From Mycobacterium sp. PS03-16 (GTDB taxonomy: Bacteria; Actinomycetota; Actinomycetes; Mycobacteriales; Mycobacteriaceae): a stretch of 51,974 bases of DNA. The position numbers and the translations under genes were made by a program. Each line of letters begins with the position of its first letter. The first letter of the stretch is position 1. The stretch lies in the NCBI RefSeq assembly GCF_004570325.1, contig NZ_SPQO01000032.1, forward strand, positions 1 to 51,974, written 5' to 3'. Positions 42,657 through 50,288 of the stretch are shown in pieces. The notes beneath the pieces were generated by a model. It made no database searches. It saw nothing but the letters and a program-made list of their open reading frames with translations, and was not told the origin of the DNA.

Positions 42657-42716
42657 TTGACACGTTCGGTCGCCTCACCATACTATCGCTAACGCGCGTT
42701 ACTAACGCGCGTTAGT
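42657..42716 (+). promoter_or_regulatory. Consensus promoter with twin LacI-type operators
   Basis: TTGACA (42657-42662), 18 nt and TACTAT (42681-42686) form a near-consensus SigA promoter reading towards the transporter gene. Two copies of the perfect palindrome TAACGCGCGTTA lie at 42690-42701 and 42703-42714, centred 13 bp apart; the second extends to 16 bp (ACTAACGCGCGTTAGT, 42701-42716). They cover the expected transcription start, which explains repression by the divergent LacI protein. Confidence 0.8.
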
Positions 42717-42739
42717 CCACCGCTCGAAATGAGGTCACC

Positions 42740-44161
42740 ATGGCGTCCACCGAGACCGCCCCGAGCTCCGGCCGATTCCTCACCAAACTGACCGTGATCG
42801 CCACCCTCGGCGGCCTGCTGTTCGGTTACGACACCGGCGTCATCTCCGGTGCGCTGCTGTACATGAAGGACGATCTGGCGTTGTCGCCGTTCGGCGAGGC
42901 CACCGTGGTCAGTTCCCTGCTGTTCCCCGGCGCCGCGTTCGGGGCACTGTTCGGCGGGCGCGTCGCCGACCGCATCGGCCGCAAGAGGGCCCTGCTGGTC
43001 TGCGCCGGCCTGTTCCTCGTCGGGGCCATCGGGTGCGCGCTGGCGCCCAACGTGCAGATCATGGTGGCCGCACGCATCATCCTCGGCCTGGGCGTCGGCG
43101 CCGCCGCGGTGACGTGCCCGCTCTACCTGGCCGAGATGGCCCCCGCCGAACGCCGTGGCCGGATGGTCACCATCAACGAGTTGATGATCGTCACCGGTCA
43201 GATGCTGGCCTTCGCGACGAACGCCCTGCTCGACCATCTGGTCCAGGACCCGCACGTCTGGCGCACCATGCTCGGCGTCGCGGCGGTGCCCGCCGTCGCG
43301 CTGCTGATCGGCATGCTGGCACTGCCCGACTCCCCCCGCTGGTACGGCCTCAAGGGCCGCCTGCCCGAGGCGCGAAAGGTGCTGGGACTCAGTCGCACTC
43401 CGCAGGAGGCCGACGCCGAGTACCGGCTGATCGAAGAGCACACCGACCACATGCTCAAGGCCCACCTGCTCAAGACCGCCAGCACACCGTTCACCGTCAT
43501 CCGCGACGTCCCGTGGATCCGCCGGGTCGTGCTCGTGGGTTGCGGTCTCGCGATCATCCAGCAGGCCACCGGGATCAACACCGTCAACTACTACGCGCCC
43601 ACGATCCTCGAGCAGAGCGGCCTCGGGGTCAGCGCGGCGCTCGTCGCCACGATCGCCGTCGGGGTGACGTCGGTGGTCACCACGATCATCGGGATCATTC
43701 TGCTCGGGTACATCGGCAGGCGCACCATGCTGATGATCGGTTTCGCCGGCGTCGCGGTGTCCCAGGCCGCGCTCGCCGCGACGTTCCTGCTGCCCGAATC
43801 CACGACGCGCAGTTACGTGATCCTCGCGTGCATGGTGGCGTTCGTCGGGTTCGTGCAGATGTTCATCGGCACCTGCGTGTGGCTCCTGCTCTCGGAGATC
43901 TTCCCGCTGAGCATCCGCGGATTCGCCATGGGCATCGCGGTGTTCGTGCTGTGGTGCACCAACGCGATCATCTCGTTCGCGTTCCCGCTACTGAACACCG
44001 CGCTCGGCTCCACCGGCACGTTCGCGCTGTTCGTCGCGATCAACATCGTCTCCTGGATCTTCGTCCGCCGCTACGTGCCCGAGACCAAGGGCACCACGCT
44101 CGAGGAACTCGAGGAGCGGTTCGAAGCCCACGACGGCGCCCGGCTGGCCACCGCCTCCTGA
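42740..44161 (+). CDS. MFS sugar porter, inositol-transporter-like
   Basis: This 473-residue transporter has 12 transmembrane helices and sugar-porter signatures: GGLLFGYDTGVISGALL in TM1, GGRVADRIGRKRALL after TM2, RIILGLGVGAAAVTCPLYLAEMAPAERRGRMV in TM4-loop, LPDSPRWYGLKGR after TM6, GLAIIQQATGINTVNYYAPTIL in TM7, and VPETKGTTLEELEERF at the end. It resembles IolT-type inositol:H+ symporters and plant/bacterial sugar porters. Substrate assignment rests on the linked inositol genes. GAGGT precedes ATG 42740. It is the first gene behind the LacI-controlled promoter. Confidence 0.88.
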   Translation: MASTETAPSSGRFLTKLTVIATLGGLLFGYDTGVISGALLYMKDDLALSPFGEATVVSSLLFPGAAFGALFGGRVADRIGRKRALLVCAGLFLVGAIGCALAPNVQIMVAARIILGLGVGAAAVTCPLYLAEMAPAERRGRMVTINELMIVTGQMLAFATNALLDHLVQDPHVWRTMLGVAAVPAVALLIGMLALPDSPRWYGLKGRLPEARKVLGLSRTPQEADAEYRLIEEHTDHMLKAHLLKTASTPFTVIRDVPWIRRVVLVGCGLAIIQQATGINTVNYYAPTILEQSGLGVSAALVATIAVGVTSVVTTIIGIILLGYIGRRTMLMIGFAGVAVSQAALAATFLLPESTTRSYVILACMVAFVGFVQMFIGTCVWLLLSEIFPLSIRGFAMGIAVFVLWCTNAIISFAFPLLNTALGSTGTFALFVAINIVSWIFVRRYVPETKGTTLEELEERFEAHDGARLATAS

Positions 44162-44187
44162 CCATCCATCGACGAAAGGACCCGCCC

Positions 44188-45090
44188 GTGACCACCATCC
44201 GCGTCGGATCGGCACCCGACTCCTGGGGTGTCTGGTTCCCCGACGACCCGCAGCAGACCCCGTACACCCGTTTCCTCGACGAGGTCGCCGCCGCCGGGTA
44301 CGAGTGGATCGAACTCGGACCGTACGGCTACCTGCCCACCGACCCGCAGCGCCTCACCGACGAACTCGCCGCGCGCAACCTGCGGCTCTCGGCCGGCACC
44401 GTGTTCGAGCACCTGCACCGCGAGGACGCCTGGTCCGATGTCTGGAGCCAAGTCGAAGATGTCGCCAAACTCACCGCCGCCGTGGGGGGTTCGCACGTGG
44501 TGGTGATTCCGGAGATGTGGCGCGACCCCGCCACCGGGGAGGTGCTCGAGGACCGCGAACTCACCGACGACCAGTGGCGCAAGAAGACCCGCGGCATGAA
44601 CGACCTCGGCCGGGCCATGTACGAGCAGTACGGGGTGCGCGCGCAGTACCACCCGCACGCCGACAGTCACGTCGACACCGAGGCCCACGTGTACCGCTTC
44701 CTCGAGGGCACCGACGGCGACGTCGTCAACCTGTGCCTGGACACCGGTCACATCAGCTACTGCGGCGGCGACAACCTCGCGATCATCGAACGCCATCCCG
44801 ACCGCATCGGCTACCTGCACCTCAAGCAGGTCGACCCGCAGGTGGTCGCCAAGGTCGAGGCCGAGGATCTGCCGTTCGGTGAGGCCGTCCGCCTGGGCGC
44901 GATGATCGAACCGCCGCTGGGGGTTCCGGACATGCCGCCGCTGCTGGCCGCCGTCGAGCGGCTCGGCATCGACGTGTTCGCCATCGTCGAGCAGGACATG
45001 TACCCCTGCGACCCCGACCATCCGCTGCCCATCGCCCAGCGCACCCGCCGATACCTCGGATCGTGCGGCGTGCCGTCCGTCACGTTCTAG
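44188..45090 (+). CDS. Inosose dehydratase-like TIM-barrel protein (IolE-like)
   Basis: This 300-residue protein is an AP-endonuclease-2/xylose-isomerase-like TIM barrel. It opens with VGSAPDSWGVWFP, typical of myo-inosose-2 dehydratases. Likely metal ligands are the acid/His residues in QYHPHADSHVDTE, LCLDTGHISYCGGD, YLHLKQVD and VEQDMYP. In inositol breakdown IolE dehydrates scyllo-inosose to a diketone. GAAAGGAC precedes GTG 44188. It lies 26 bp after the transporter gene and 12 bp before the dehydrogenase gene. A sugar-phosphate isomerase/epimerase activity cannot be excluded. Confidence 0.78.
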   Translation: MTTIRVGSAPDSWGVWFPDDPQQTPYTRFLDEVAAAGYEWIELGPYGYLPTDPQRLTDELAARNLRLSAGTVFEHLHREDAWSDVWSQVEDVAKLTAAVGGSHVVVIPEMWRDPATGEVLEDRELTDDQWRKKTRGMNDLGRAMYEQYGVRAQYHPHADSHVDTEAHVYRFLEGTDGDVVNLCLDTGHISYCGGDNLAIIERHPDRIGYLHLKQVDPQVVAKVEAEDLPFGEAVRLGAMIEPPLGVPDMPPLLAAVERLGIDVFAIVEQDMYPCDPDHPLPIAQRTRRYLGSCGVPSVTF

Positions 45091-45102
45091 GAGCCGACCG
45101 CC

Positions 45103-46125
45103 ATGACAGACCTCCGCATCGCCGTCCTCGGGGTCGGCATGATGGGCGCCGACCATGTCGAGCGCATCACCCGCCGCATCGCCGGCGCCCGCGTCAGCGT
45201 CGTCAACGACTACGTCGTCGAACGCGCCCAGGCCGTGGCCGATACGGTTGCGGGCGCCCGCGTGGCCGTCGACCCGCTCGACGCGATCGCCGCCGACGAC
45301 GTCGACGCGGTGCTGCTCGCCACCCCGGGACCCGTGCACGAGAAGCAGCTGCTGGCCTGCCTCGAGCACCGCAAGCCGGTGCTGTGCGAGAAGCCGCTGA
45401 CCACCGACGTCGACACCGCGCTGGACATCGTGCGCCGCGAAGCCGACCTGGGCATCCGCCTGATCCAGGTCGGCTTCATGCGCCGCTTCGATCCCGAATA
45501 CGCCTCGCTCAAGGCGCTGATCGACTCCGGTGAGCTGGGCCGAGCGCTGGTGCTGCACTGCGTGCACCGCAACCCCGCGGTGCCGCCGACCTTCACCTCC
45601 GAGATGATCGTCAAGGACTCGCTGGTGCACGAGGTCGACGTCACCCGGTTCCTGTTGGGTGAGGAGATCACCGCGGTGCGGATACTGCGTCCGGGCGCGA
45701 ATCCGTCTGCGCCGCAAGGGCTGCAGGATCCGCAGATCGCGATCTTCGAGACCTCCGGCGGCCGCCACGTCGATGCCGAACTGTTCGTCACCACCGGCGT
45801 CGCCTACGAGGTTCGCACCGAGGTGGTCGGCGAACACGGCAGCGCCACCATCGGATTGGACGTCGGCCTGGTCCGCAAGACGGCCGACGGACGCTGGGGC
45901 GGGGCCATCACCCCCGGCTTCCGCGAGCGGTTCGGCACCGCCTACGACATCGAGGTGCAGCGCTGGGTCGACGCGGTGCGCGCCGGCGCCACCACCGGCG
46001 ACTACACCGACGGCCCCACCGCGTGGGACGGCTACGCCGCCGCGGCGGTGTGCGAGGCCGGGGTGCAGGCGCTGCACAGCGGTGAACGGGTCGCGGTGAC
46101 GCTGGCCGAGCGGGCAGGGGCCTGA
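45103..46125 (+). CDS. iolG: Gfo/Idh/MocA oxidoreductase, inositol 2-dehydrogenase-like
   Basis: This 340-residue NAD(P)-dependent dehydrogenase has Rossmann motif G10-V-G12-M-M-G15, E96-K97-P98, and D172 with H176 in VKDSLVHEVDVTRFL. K97, D172 and H176 coincide in position with the catalytic triad described for B. subtilis myo-inositol dehydrogenase IolG, which supports inositol oxidation to scyllo-inosose. The C-terminal Gfo/Idh domain includes AYDIEVQRWVDAVRAG. AGGAG precedes ATG 45103. The next gene starts one base after its stop. Confidence 0.87.
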   Translation: MTDLRIAVLGVGMMGADHVERITRRIAGARVSVVNDYVVERAQAVADTVAGARVAVDPLDAIAADDVDAVLLATPGPVHEKQLLACLEHRKPVLCEKPLTTDVDTALDIVRREADLGIRLIQVGFMRRFDPEYASLKALIDSGELGRALVLHCVHRNPAVPPTFTSEMIVKDSLVHEVDVTRFLLGEEITAVRILRPGANPSAPQGLQDPQIAIFETSGGRHVDAELFVTTGVAYEVRTEVVGEHGSATIGLDVGLVRKTADGRWGGAITPGFRERFGTAYDIEVQRWVDAVRAGATTGDYTDGPTAWDGYAAAAVCEAGVQALHSGERVAVTLAERAGA

Positions 46126-46126
46126 C

Positions 46127-47035
46127 ATGAAGATCGCGCTGGACCCCACCCCGTTCCACCACGACCACGACCTGCTCGACTTCCCGCGCCTGGTGGCCGA
46201 TCTGGGCTACGAGTTCCTGCAGCTGACTCCGCACCGCGACTTCATCCCGTTCTTCAACCACCCCCGCGCCGACGACGCGCTGGTGACGAAGTTCCGCACG
46301 GCATGCGCCGACGCGGGCGTCGGCATCGCCTCGGTGCTGCCGGTGCTGCGCTGGTCGGGGCCCGACGAGGACGCCCGGGAGGCGGCGGTGCGCAACTGGA
46401 AGCGGGTCATCCAGATCACCGTCGACCTCGGCGTCAACGTCATCAACACCGAGTTCTCCGGCCGGCCCGAGAAGCCGGAGGAGTCCGAGCGGGCGTTCTT
46501 CCGTTCCATGGAGGAGCTGCTGCCGATCTTCGAACGCGAAGGCATCGATGTGCGCATCGACCCGCACCCCGACGACTTCGTGGAGGACGGGCTCGAGGCG
46601 CTGCGCATCATCCGCGGGCTGAACTCACCGAACGTCGGGATGGTGTACGTGGCGTGCCACACCTACCACATGACCGGCACGACGGGTGTCACGATGACCG
46701 ACATCATGCGCGCCGCCGGGGACAAGCTGCGCCTGGTGCACGTCGCCGACACCATGGACCACCACCGCAGCCACGGCCTGCGCTACATCACCAACCCGCC
46801 GGGCAACCCGGTGCGGGTGCACCAGCACCTCAAGATCGGTGACGGTGACCTCGATTGGGACGAGTTCTTCGGCCGCCTGGCCGAACTCGGCTTCTACGAC
46901 CGGCCCGACACGGTGATGGTGTCGTCGGTGTTCGCCGAGAACGAGACCGCCGAGGAGGTGTCGCGCTACCAGCTCAAGACCATGCGGGACTACGTCGGCC
47001 GGTACACCGAGGCCGGTCGACCCGCGTCGAGGTAG
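46127..47035 (+). CDS. Sugar phosphate isomerase/epimerase-like TIM-barrel protein
   Basis: This 302-residue protein has the xylose-isomerase-like TIM-barrel pattern. It opens with KIALDPTPFHHDHDLLDFPRLVADLGYEFLQL, and likely metal ligands lie in VINTEFSG, VRIDPHPDDF, MVYVACHTYHM, HVADTMDHHRSHG and a late VSSVFAENE. In inositol clusters such proteins act as IolI/IolH-type isomerases; the exact reaction cannot be fixed. ATG 46127 is one base after the iolG-like stop, so it is the last gene of the operon. Its 3' end overlaps the convergent flavoprotein gene by 46 bp. Confidence 0.78.
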   Translation: MKIALDPTPFHHDHDLLDFPRLVADLGYEFLQLTPHRDFIPFFNHPRADDALVTKFRTACADAGVGIASVLPVLRWSGPDEDAREAAVRNWKRVIQITVDLGVNVINTEFSGRPEKPEESERAFFRSMEELLPIFEREGIDVRIDPHPDDFVEDGLEALRIIRGLNSPNVGMVYVACHTYHMTGTTGVTMTDIMRAAGDKLRLVHVADTMDHHRSHGLRYITNPPGNPVRVHQHLKIGDGDLDWDEFFGRLAELGFYDRPDTVMVSSVFAENETAEEVSRYQLKTMRDYVGRYTEAGRPASR

Positions 47036-48165
47036 CCGGCGATGTCGGCGGCCACCGGCCCGGCCTGACGACGGAACGAGTTCAACGGTCCGATGAGTGG
47101 TTCGTCGTACCCGACGAACCACAGACCCGCTGCGGCACTGGGCAATCCATTGACGACGGGCTTGGCGTCCTCATCGAGCACGTCGAGGTGCCCGACCATC
47201 GACTCCAGGCCGTGCCGGTATCCGGTCGCGGCGATCACCACCTCCGGGGTGATGCGGGTGCCGTCGGCGAGGATCACGCTGTCGGCGACGAACGACTCGA
47301 CGGCCGAGACGATCTCGATGGTGCCGTCCTTGACACGCGGCACCAGCTCGTCGCCCAGCGTCGGGATGCTGGCGTCGTCGAGCAGCGCGCGGTAGATGCC
47401 GTGCTCGGGTTCCGGGAGGCCGAACGAGGTGAGGTCGCCGAAGCGCAGGCGGCGGAAGGCGGCGGCCGCGTGGTCGAGGATCGCGACGGGCAGTCGGCTG
47501 AAGGCGGGACTGAACGCGTCGATGGGCACACCGGCGGCCGACCGCGGCACCAGATGCGGTGGGGTGCGGACCGCCATCCGCACCCGGCGCGCCACCCGGT
47601 CGCTGAGTTGCAGCGCGATGTCGGTTGCGGAGTTTCCTGCGCCGACCACCAGGACGTCCCGACCGGCGAACGGCCAGGCGTTGCGGTAGTCCGCGGAGTG
47701 CAACAGCCGTCCGGTGAACCCCTCCATGCCGGGCCACGGCGGCACCGCCGGGGTGTGATAGTTGCCCGTCGCGATCACCACGGCGTCCGCGGTGTAGGTG
47801 TCGCCGTCGGTGGTCAACAGCCACCCGGCATCGGACCGGTCGATGCGGTCGACGTCGACACCCAGCGCCAGCCGCAGCTGTTGGCGCCGAACGTAATCGT
47901 CGAAGTAGTCGACCATGTCGTCGCGCCGGGGCCAACGCCCGTACCGCCGCGGAATCCGCTGGCCGGGCAGATGGGACCAGAAACCGCAGGTGTTGAGCCG
48001 GAACCCCTCGTAGCGGTCCCGCCACGTCTGCGCCGGCGCCGGCGCACGGTCGAGCACCAGCGCGTCGATGCTGCGGCGGCGCCGGAGCTGCCGCGCGACG
48101 CCCAGCCCGCACGGCCCGGCGCCCACGACGATTACGCGCTCGTGGCGCGGTGCGGAAGCAGACAC
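46990..48165 (-). CDS. Flavin-containing monooxygenase-like FAD/NADPH protein
   Basis: This 391-residue protein has an FAD motif VVGAGPCGLGVARQL (13-27), FMO-like segments (WRDRYEGFRLNTCGFWSHLPG, PRRYGRWPRRDDMVDYFDDYV), an NADPH motif VVGAGNSATDIALQL and the second ATG motif VVIAATGYRHGLES. Residues GFW-x-HLPG stand in for the FMO fingerprint, so it belongs to the FMO/Baeyer-Villiger-like flavoprotein group; the substrate is unknown. The start is GTG 48165 with no good ribosome-binding site. The last 15 codons overlap the convergent epimerase gene. Confidence 0.82.
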   Translation of the reverse strand: MSASAPRHERVIVVGAGPCGLGVARQLRRRRSIDALVLDRAPAPAQTWRDRYEGFRLNTCGFWSHLPGQRIPRRYGRWPRRDDMVDYFDDYVRRQQLRLALGVDVDRIDRSDAGWLLTTDGDTYTADAVVIATGNYHTPAVPPWPGMEGFTGRLLHSADYRNAWPFAGRDVLVVGAGNSATDIALQLSDRVARRVRMAVRTPPHLVPRSAAGVPIDAFSPAFSRLPVAILDHAAAAFRRLRFGDLTSFGLPEPEHGIYRALLDDASIPTLGDELVPRVKDGTIEIVSAVESFVADSVILADGTRITPEVVIAATGYRHGLESMVGHLDVLDEDAKPVVNGLPSAAAGLWFVGYDEPLIGPLNSFRRQAGPVAADIAGYLDAGRPASVYRPT

Positions 48166-48204
48166 CGTCGGCGGGTTCCCTCAGCCGCGCCCGGTTATGC
48201 CCCG

Positions 48205-48229
48205 GTTTCCGCGACGGCGCTTCGGGTAG
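48205..48229 (+). promoter_or_regulatory. SigF-type promoter for 44-aa protein
   Basis: GTTT (48205-48208), 15 nt and GGGTAG (48224-48229) match the mycobacterial SigF consensus. The -10 ends 38 bp before the ATG of the 44-residue protein gene. Confidence 0.6.
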
Positions 48230-48267
48230 TCCTTGCCGCGACGATCACCCGCGACCAGGAGGACCGC

Positions 48268-48402
48268 ATGAGCTCACCGGAACCGACGCCCGACGACACC
48301 GCCCAGGACACCGGAGTGCCGTCGGCGAGCCCCGGTTACTCGACCCCGCCGCCGGAGGGTGTGCGCGACGCCGAGGATCAGGGCGCGGCGGACGGGGACT
48401 AG
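48268..48402 (+). CDS. Small acidic 44-aa protein, putative stress protein
   Basis: This 44-residue acidic, Pro/Asp-rich protein (MSSPEPTPDDTAQDTG at the start, EGVRDAEDQG near the end) has no hydrophobic segment and is likely unstructured. The gene is supported by AGGAGG exactly 5 nt before ATG 48268 and by a SigF-type promoter 38 bp upstream. It converges on the hemerythrin gene with a 6-bp gap. I do not recognise a family; its expression signals suggest a general stress role. Confidence 0.7.
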   Translation: MSSPEPTPDDTAQDTGVPSASPGYSTPPPEGVRDAEDQGAADGD

Positions 48403-48408
48403 CCGCGC

Positions 48409-49140
48409 TCAGCCCTGCTCTTCCGGCCGCCTGGGCGAGTTGGTGCTGGGGTCCTCGCCGCGCGTCAGCGGCGGGATGTGTTCGATGGCACCGGCCACCC
48501 GGGCGAGCCCGGTGCTGACACCCGTGAACACGCCTCGGGCCCGGCCCGTCGTGCGCCGCGCCACGCGATCGAGCTGATCGCGGCTGCGGTCGAGGACCGT
48601 CAGCGGCGCCGCGGCCACCACGTTGCCCGGCGGCCGGCGGGCCACCACCGGATGCGGCCGGGTCGGGGCGGTCCGGCGGACCGCCTCCCACGCCCAGCCC
48701 AGCTGCACCAGGGTGCGCCGGTCGGCGACGTCCTGCAGCAGGGGTAGCAGCCGGTCCTCTTCATCGCGGACATCCTCGCGCAGAAGGCTTTTGATCCGCC
48801 CCCACAATTCCTGGTGGCGTGGGTCCGCGGGCGGCAGCTTCTCCAGTTCGGTGAACAGTTCGTTGATCTCCTGGTGCTCCTGCTCGATCTCGAGGGTGAG
48901 CGCCTCGCCCCGGGGCACCAGCTTGCGGATGGCCGGCCACAACACCGACTCCTCGGCGAAGGCGTGCGGGAACACCAGCCGGCACAGGTCGGTGAGGTAG
49001 CCGCGCCGTTCGTCGCCCGAGGACGCGTCGATCCGGTGCAGCAGCCGGTCCAACTCGATGTGGTCGCGCTTCTGGCGCGTGAGCACGCTGTGCGGTCCGC
49101 CCAGTTGCTCGAGGTTCTGATCGGCCAGTGATGCGGTCAT
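48409..49140 (-). CDS. Hemerythrin HHE-domain protein
   Basis: This 243-residue protein has a hemerythrin-type four-helix bundle in its first 150 residues: RQKRDHIELDRLLHRI, LVFPHAFAEESVLWPAI, EQEHQEINELF and EDVRDEEDRLLPLL provide the His/Glu di-iron ligands. The C-terminal 90 residues are basic and Arg/Pro-rich (TAPTRPHPVVARRPPG; RDQLDRVARRTTGRARG) and of unknown role. Mycobacterial hemerythrin-like proteins have been linked to SigF and peroxide/NO responses. AAGGAG precedes ATG 49140. It diverges from the Mn-catalase gene. Confidence 0.9.
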   Translation of the reverse strand: MTASLADQNLEQLGGPHSVLTRQKRDHIELDRLLHRIDASSGDERRGYLTDLCRLVFPHAFAEESVLWPAIRKLVPRGEALTLEIEQEHQEINELFTELEKLPPADPRHQELWGRIKSLLREDVRDEEDRLLPLLQDVADRRTLVQLGWAWEAVRRTAPTRPHPVVARRPPGNVVAAAPLTVLDRSRDQLDRVARRTTGRARGVFTGVSTGLARVAGAIEHIPPLTRGEDPSTNSPRRPEEQG

Positions 49141-49163
49141 GGAGGCTCCTTCCGTGGCGACGC

Positions 49164-49188
49164 TGTGCCCACTGCCGCCCCGACCAAA
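49164..49188 (-). promoter_or_regulatory. Weaker SigF-like promoter for hemerythrin gene
   Basis: On the minus strand GTTT (49188-49185), 15 nt and GGGCAC (49169-49164) resemble a SigF promoter with two deviations in the -10. The -10 lies 24 bp upstream of the hemerythrin ATG. Confidence 0.35.
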
Positions 49189-49225
49189 CGTGACGGCAGA
49201 ACCGAAAATCAGATCGGGACGGACT

Positions 49226-49250
49226 GTTTGCCCTGCCTTACCTCGGGTAT
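49226..49250 (+). promoter_or_regulatory. SigF promoter for Mn-catalase gene
   Basis: GTTT (49226-49229), 15 nt and GGGTAT (49245-49250) are an exact match to the mycobacterial SigF consensus. The -10 ends 79 bp upstream of the Mn-catalase ATG, leaving a leader of about 70 nt. Confidence 0.72.
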
Positions 49251-49329
49251 CGCGGGCTTGCCGTAGAGAAACCTGCGGCGGTCGGGAGGCCGCCCCGCGC
49301 GGTCAATTGCAACCAGTTGTGGAGTGCCG

Positions 49330-50241
49330 ATGTTTCGCCATACCGATTACATGCAGTTCGATGTCAAACCAGAAAAGCCGGACCCGGTCTACGCCCGCAA
49401 ACTCCAGGAGCTGCTCGGCGGCGCCTTCGGCGAGATGACCGTGACGATGCAGTACCTCATGCAGGGCTGGAACTGCCGCATGAAAGGCAAGTACAAGGAC
49501 CTGATCATGGACGTGGCGACCGAGGAGATCGGCCACGTCGAGATGATCGCCACCATGTGCGCGCGCCTGCTGGAGAGCGCGCCGGCCACCGACGCGACCG
49601 AGAATGCGCTGGGTGATCCCGTGGTCGCCGCCGTGATGGGCGGCATGGACCCGCAGCAGGCCATCATCTCCGGTGGCGCGCCGACGCTCTCGGACAGCCA
49701 GGGCTCGCCGTGGAACGGCAAATACGTTGTGGCGTCGGGCAATCTGCTCGCCGACTTCTATGCCAACGTGGCCGCCGAGGCGCAGGGCCGTGTGCAGACC
49801 GCCCGCCTCTGGCACATGACCGACGATCCGGGCGTCAAGGCGATGCTGAAGTTCAACCTGGCCCGCGACACCTACCACCAGAACATGTGGCTGGCCGCCA
49901 TCGAGGAACTGCAGGCCGACGGGCTGGAGGGCGTCGTGGCACCGAACGATCTGTTCGACGAGGAGTACACCGAGCACGCCAGCACGCTGTGGCACCTGTC
50001 CGACGGTGCGGACTCCGACAAGGGTCGCTGGGTGAACGGCCCACTGCCCGACGGCAGGCACACCGGCAAGTTCCTCGCCGATCCGCAGCCGCTGGGCGAC
50101 CGGCAGTCCGGACCGCCGCCGGACCCCAAGCTCTACGTCACCTACGACGGAGCGATGGGCGAGCCGCGCACGCCCTCCCTCGGCACCGAGAAGGGGCTGA
50201 TGGGCAAGCTCAAGGACGCGGTCGACCCCGACAAGACCTAG
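49330..50241 (+). CDS. Manganese catalase
   Basis: This 303-residue protein destroys hydrogen peroxide with a di-manganese centre. Ligands are at E35 (GAFGEMTVTMQY), E66 and H69 (ATEEIGHVEM), E150 (AAEAQGR) and H183 (RDTYHQNMW). The first three coincide with the Lactobacillus plantarum numbering and the last two are shifted by two. The ferritin-like bundle is followed by the usual extended C-terminal arm. ATG 49330 is chosen over in-frame GTG 49324 because GGAG is 5 nt upstream. A consensus SigF promoter lies upstream. The stop codon is the first of three in an 11-bp tandem repeat. Confidence 0.93.
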   Translation: MFRHTDYMQFDVKPEKPDPVYARKLQELLGGAFGEMTVTMQYLMQGWNCRMKGKYKDLIMDVATEEIGHVEMIATMCARLLESAPATDATENALGDPVVAAVMGGMDPQQAIISGGAPTLSDSQGSPWNGKYVVASGNLLADFYANVAAEAQGRVQTARLWHMTDDPGVKAMLKFNLARDTYHQNMWLAAIEELQADGLEGVVAPNDLFDEEYTEHASTLWHLSDGADSDKGRWVNGPLPDGRHTGKFLADPQPLGDRQSGPPPDPKLYVTYDGAMGEPRTPSLGTEKGLMGKLKDAVDPDKT

Positions 50242-50262
50242 ACAAGACCTAGACAAGACCTA
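50230..50262 (+). repeat. Tandem repeat, 11 bp x 3, over catalase stop
   Basis: Three copies of GACAAGACCTA lie at 50230-50240, 50241-50251 and 50252-50262. The first encodes the last residues (DKT) and stop of Mn-catalase; the other two fill most of the gap before selO. Confidence 0.95.
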
Positions 50263-50288
50263 GGGAACCACGCCGTAGTCTGGATGAG

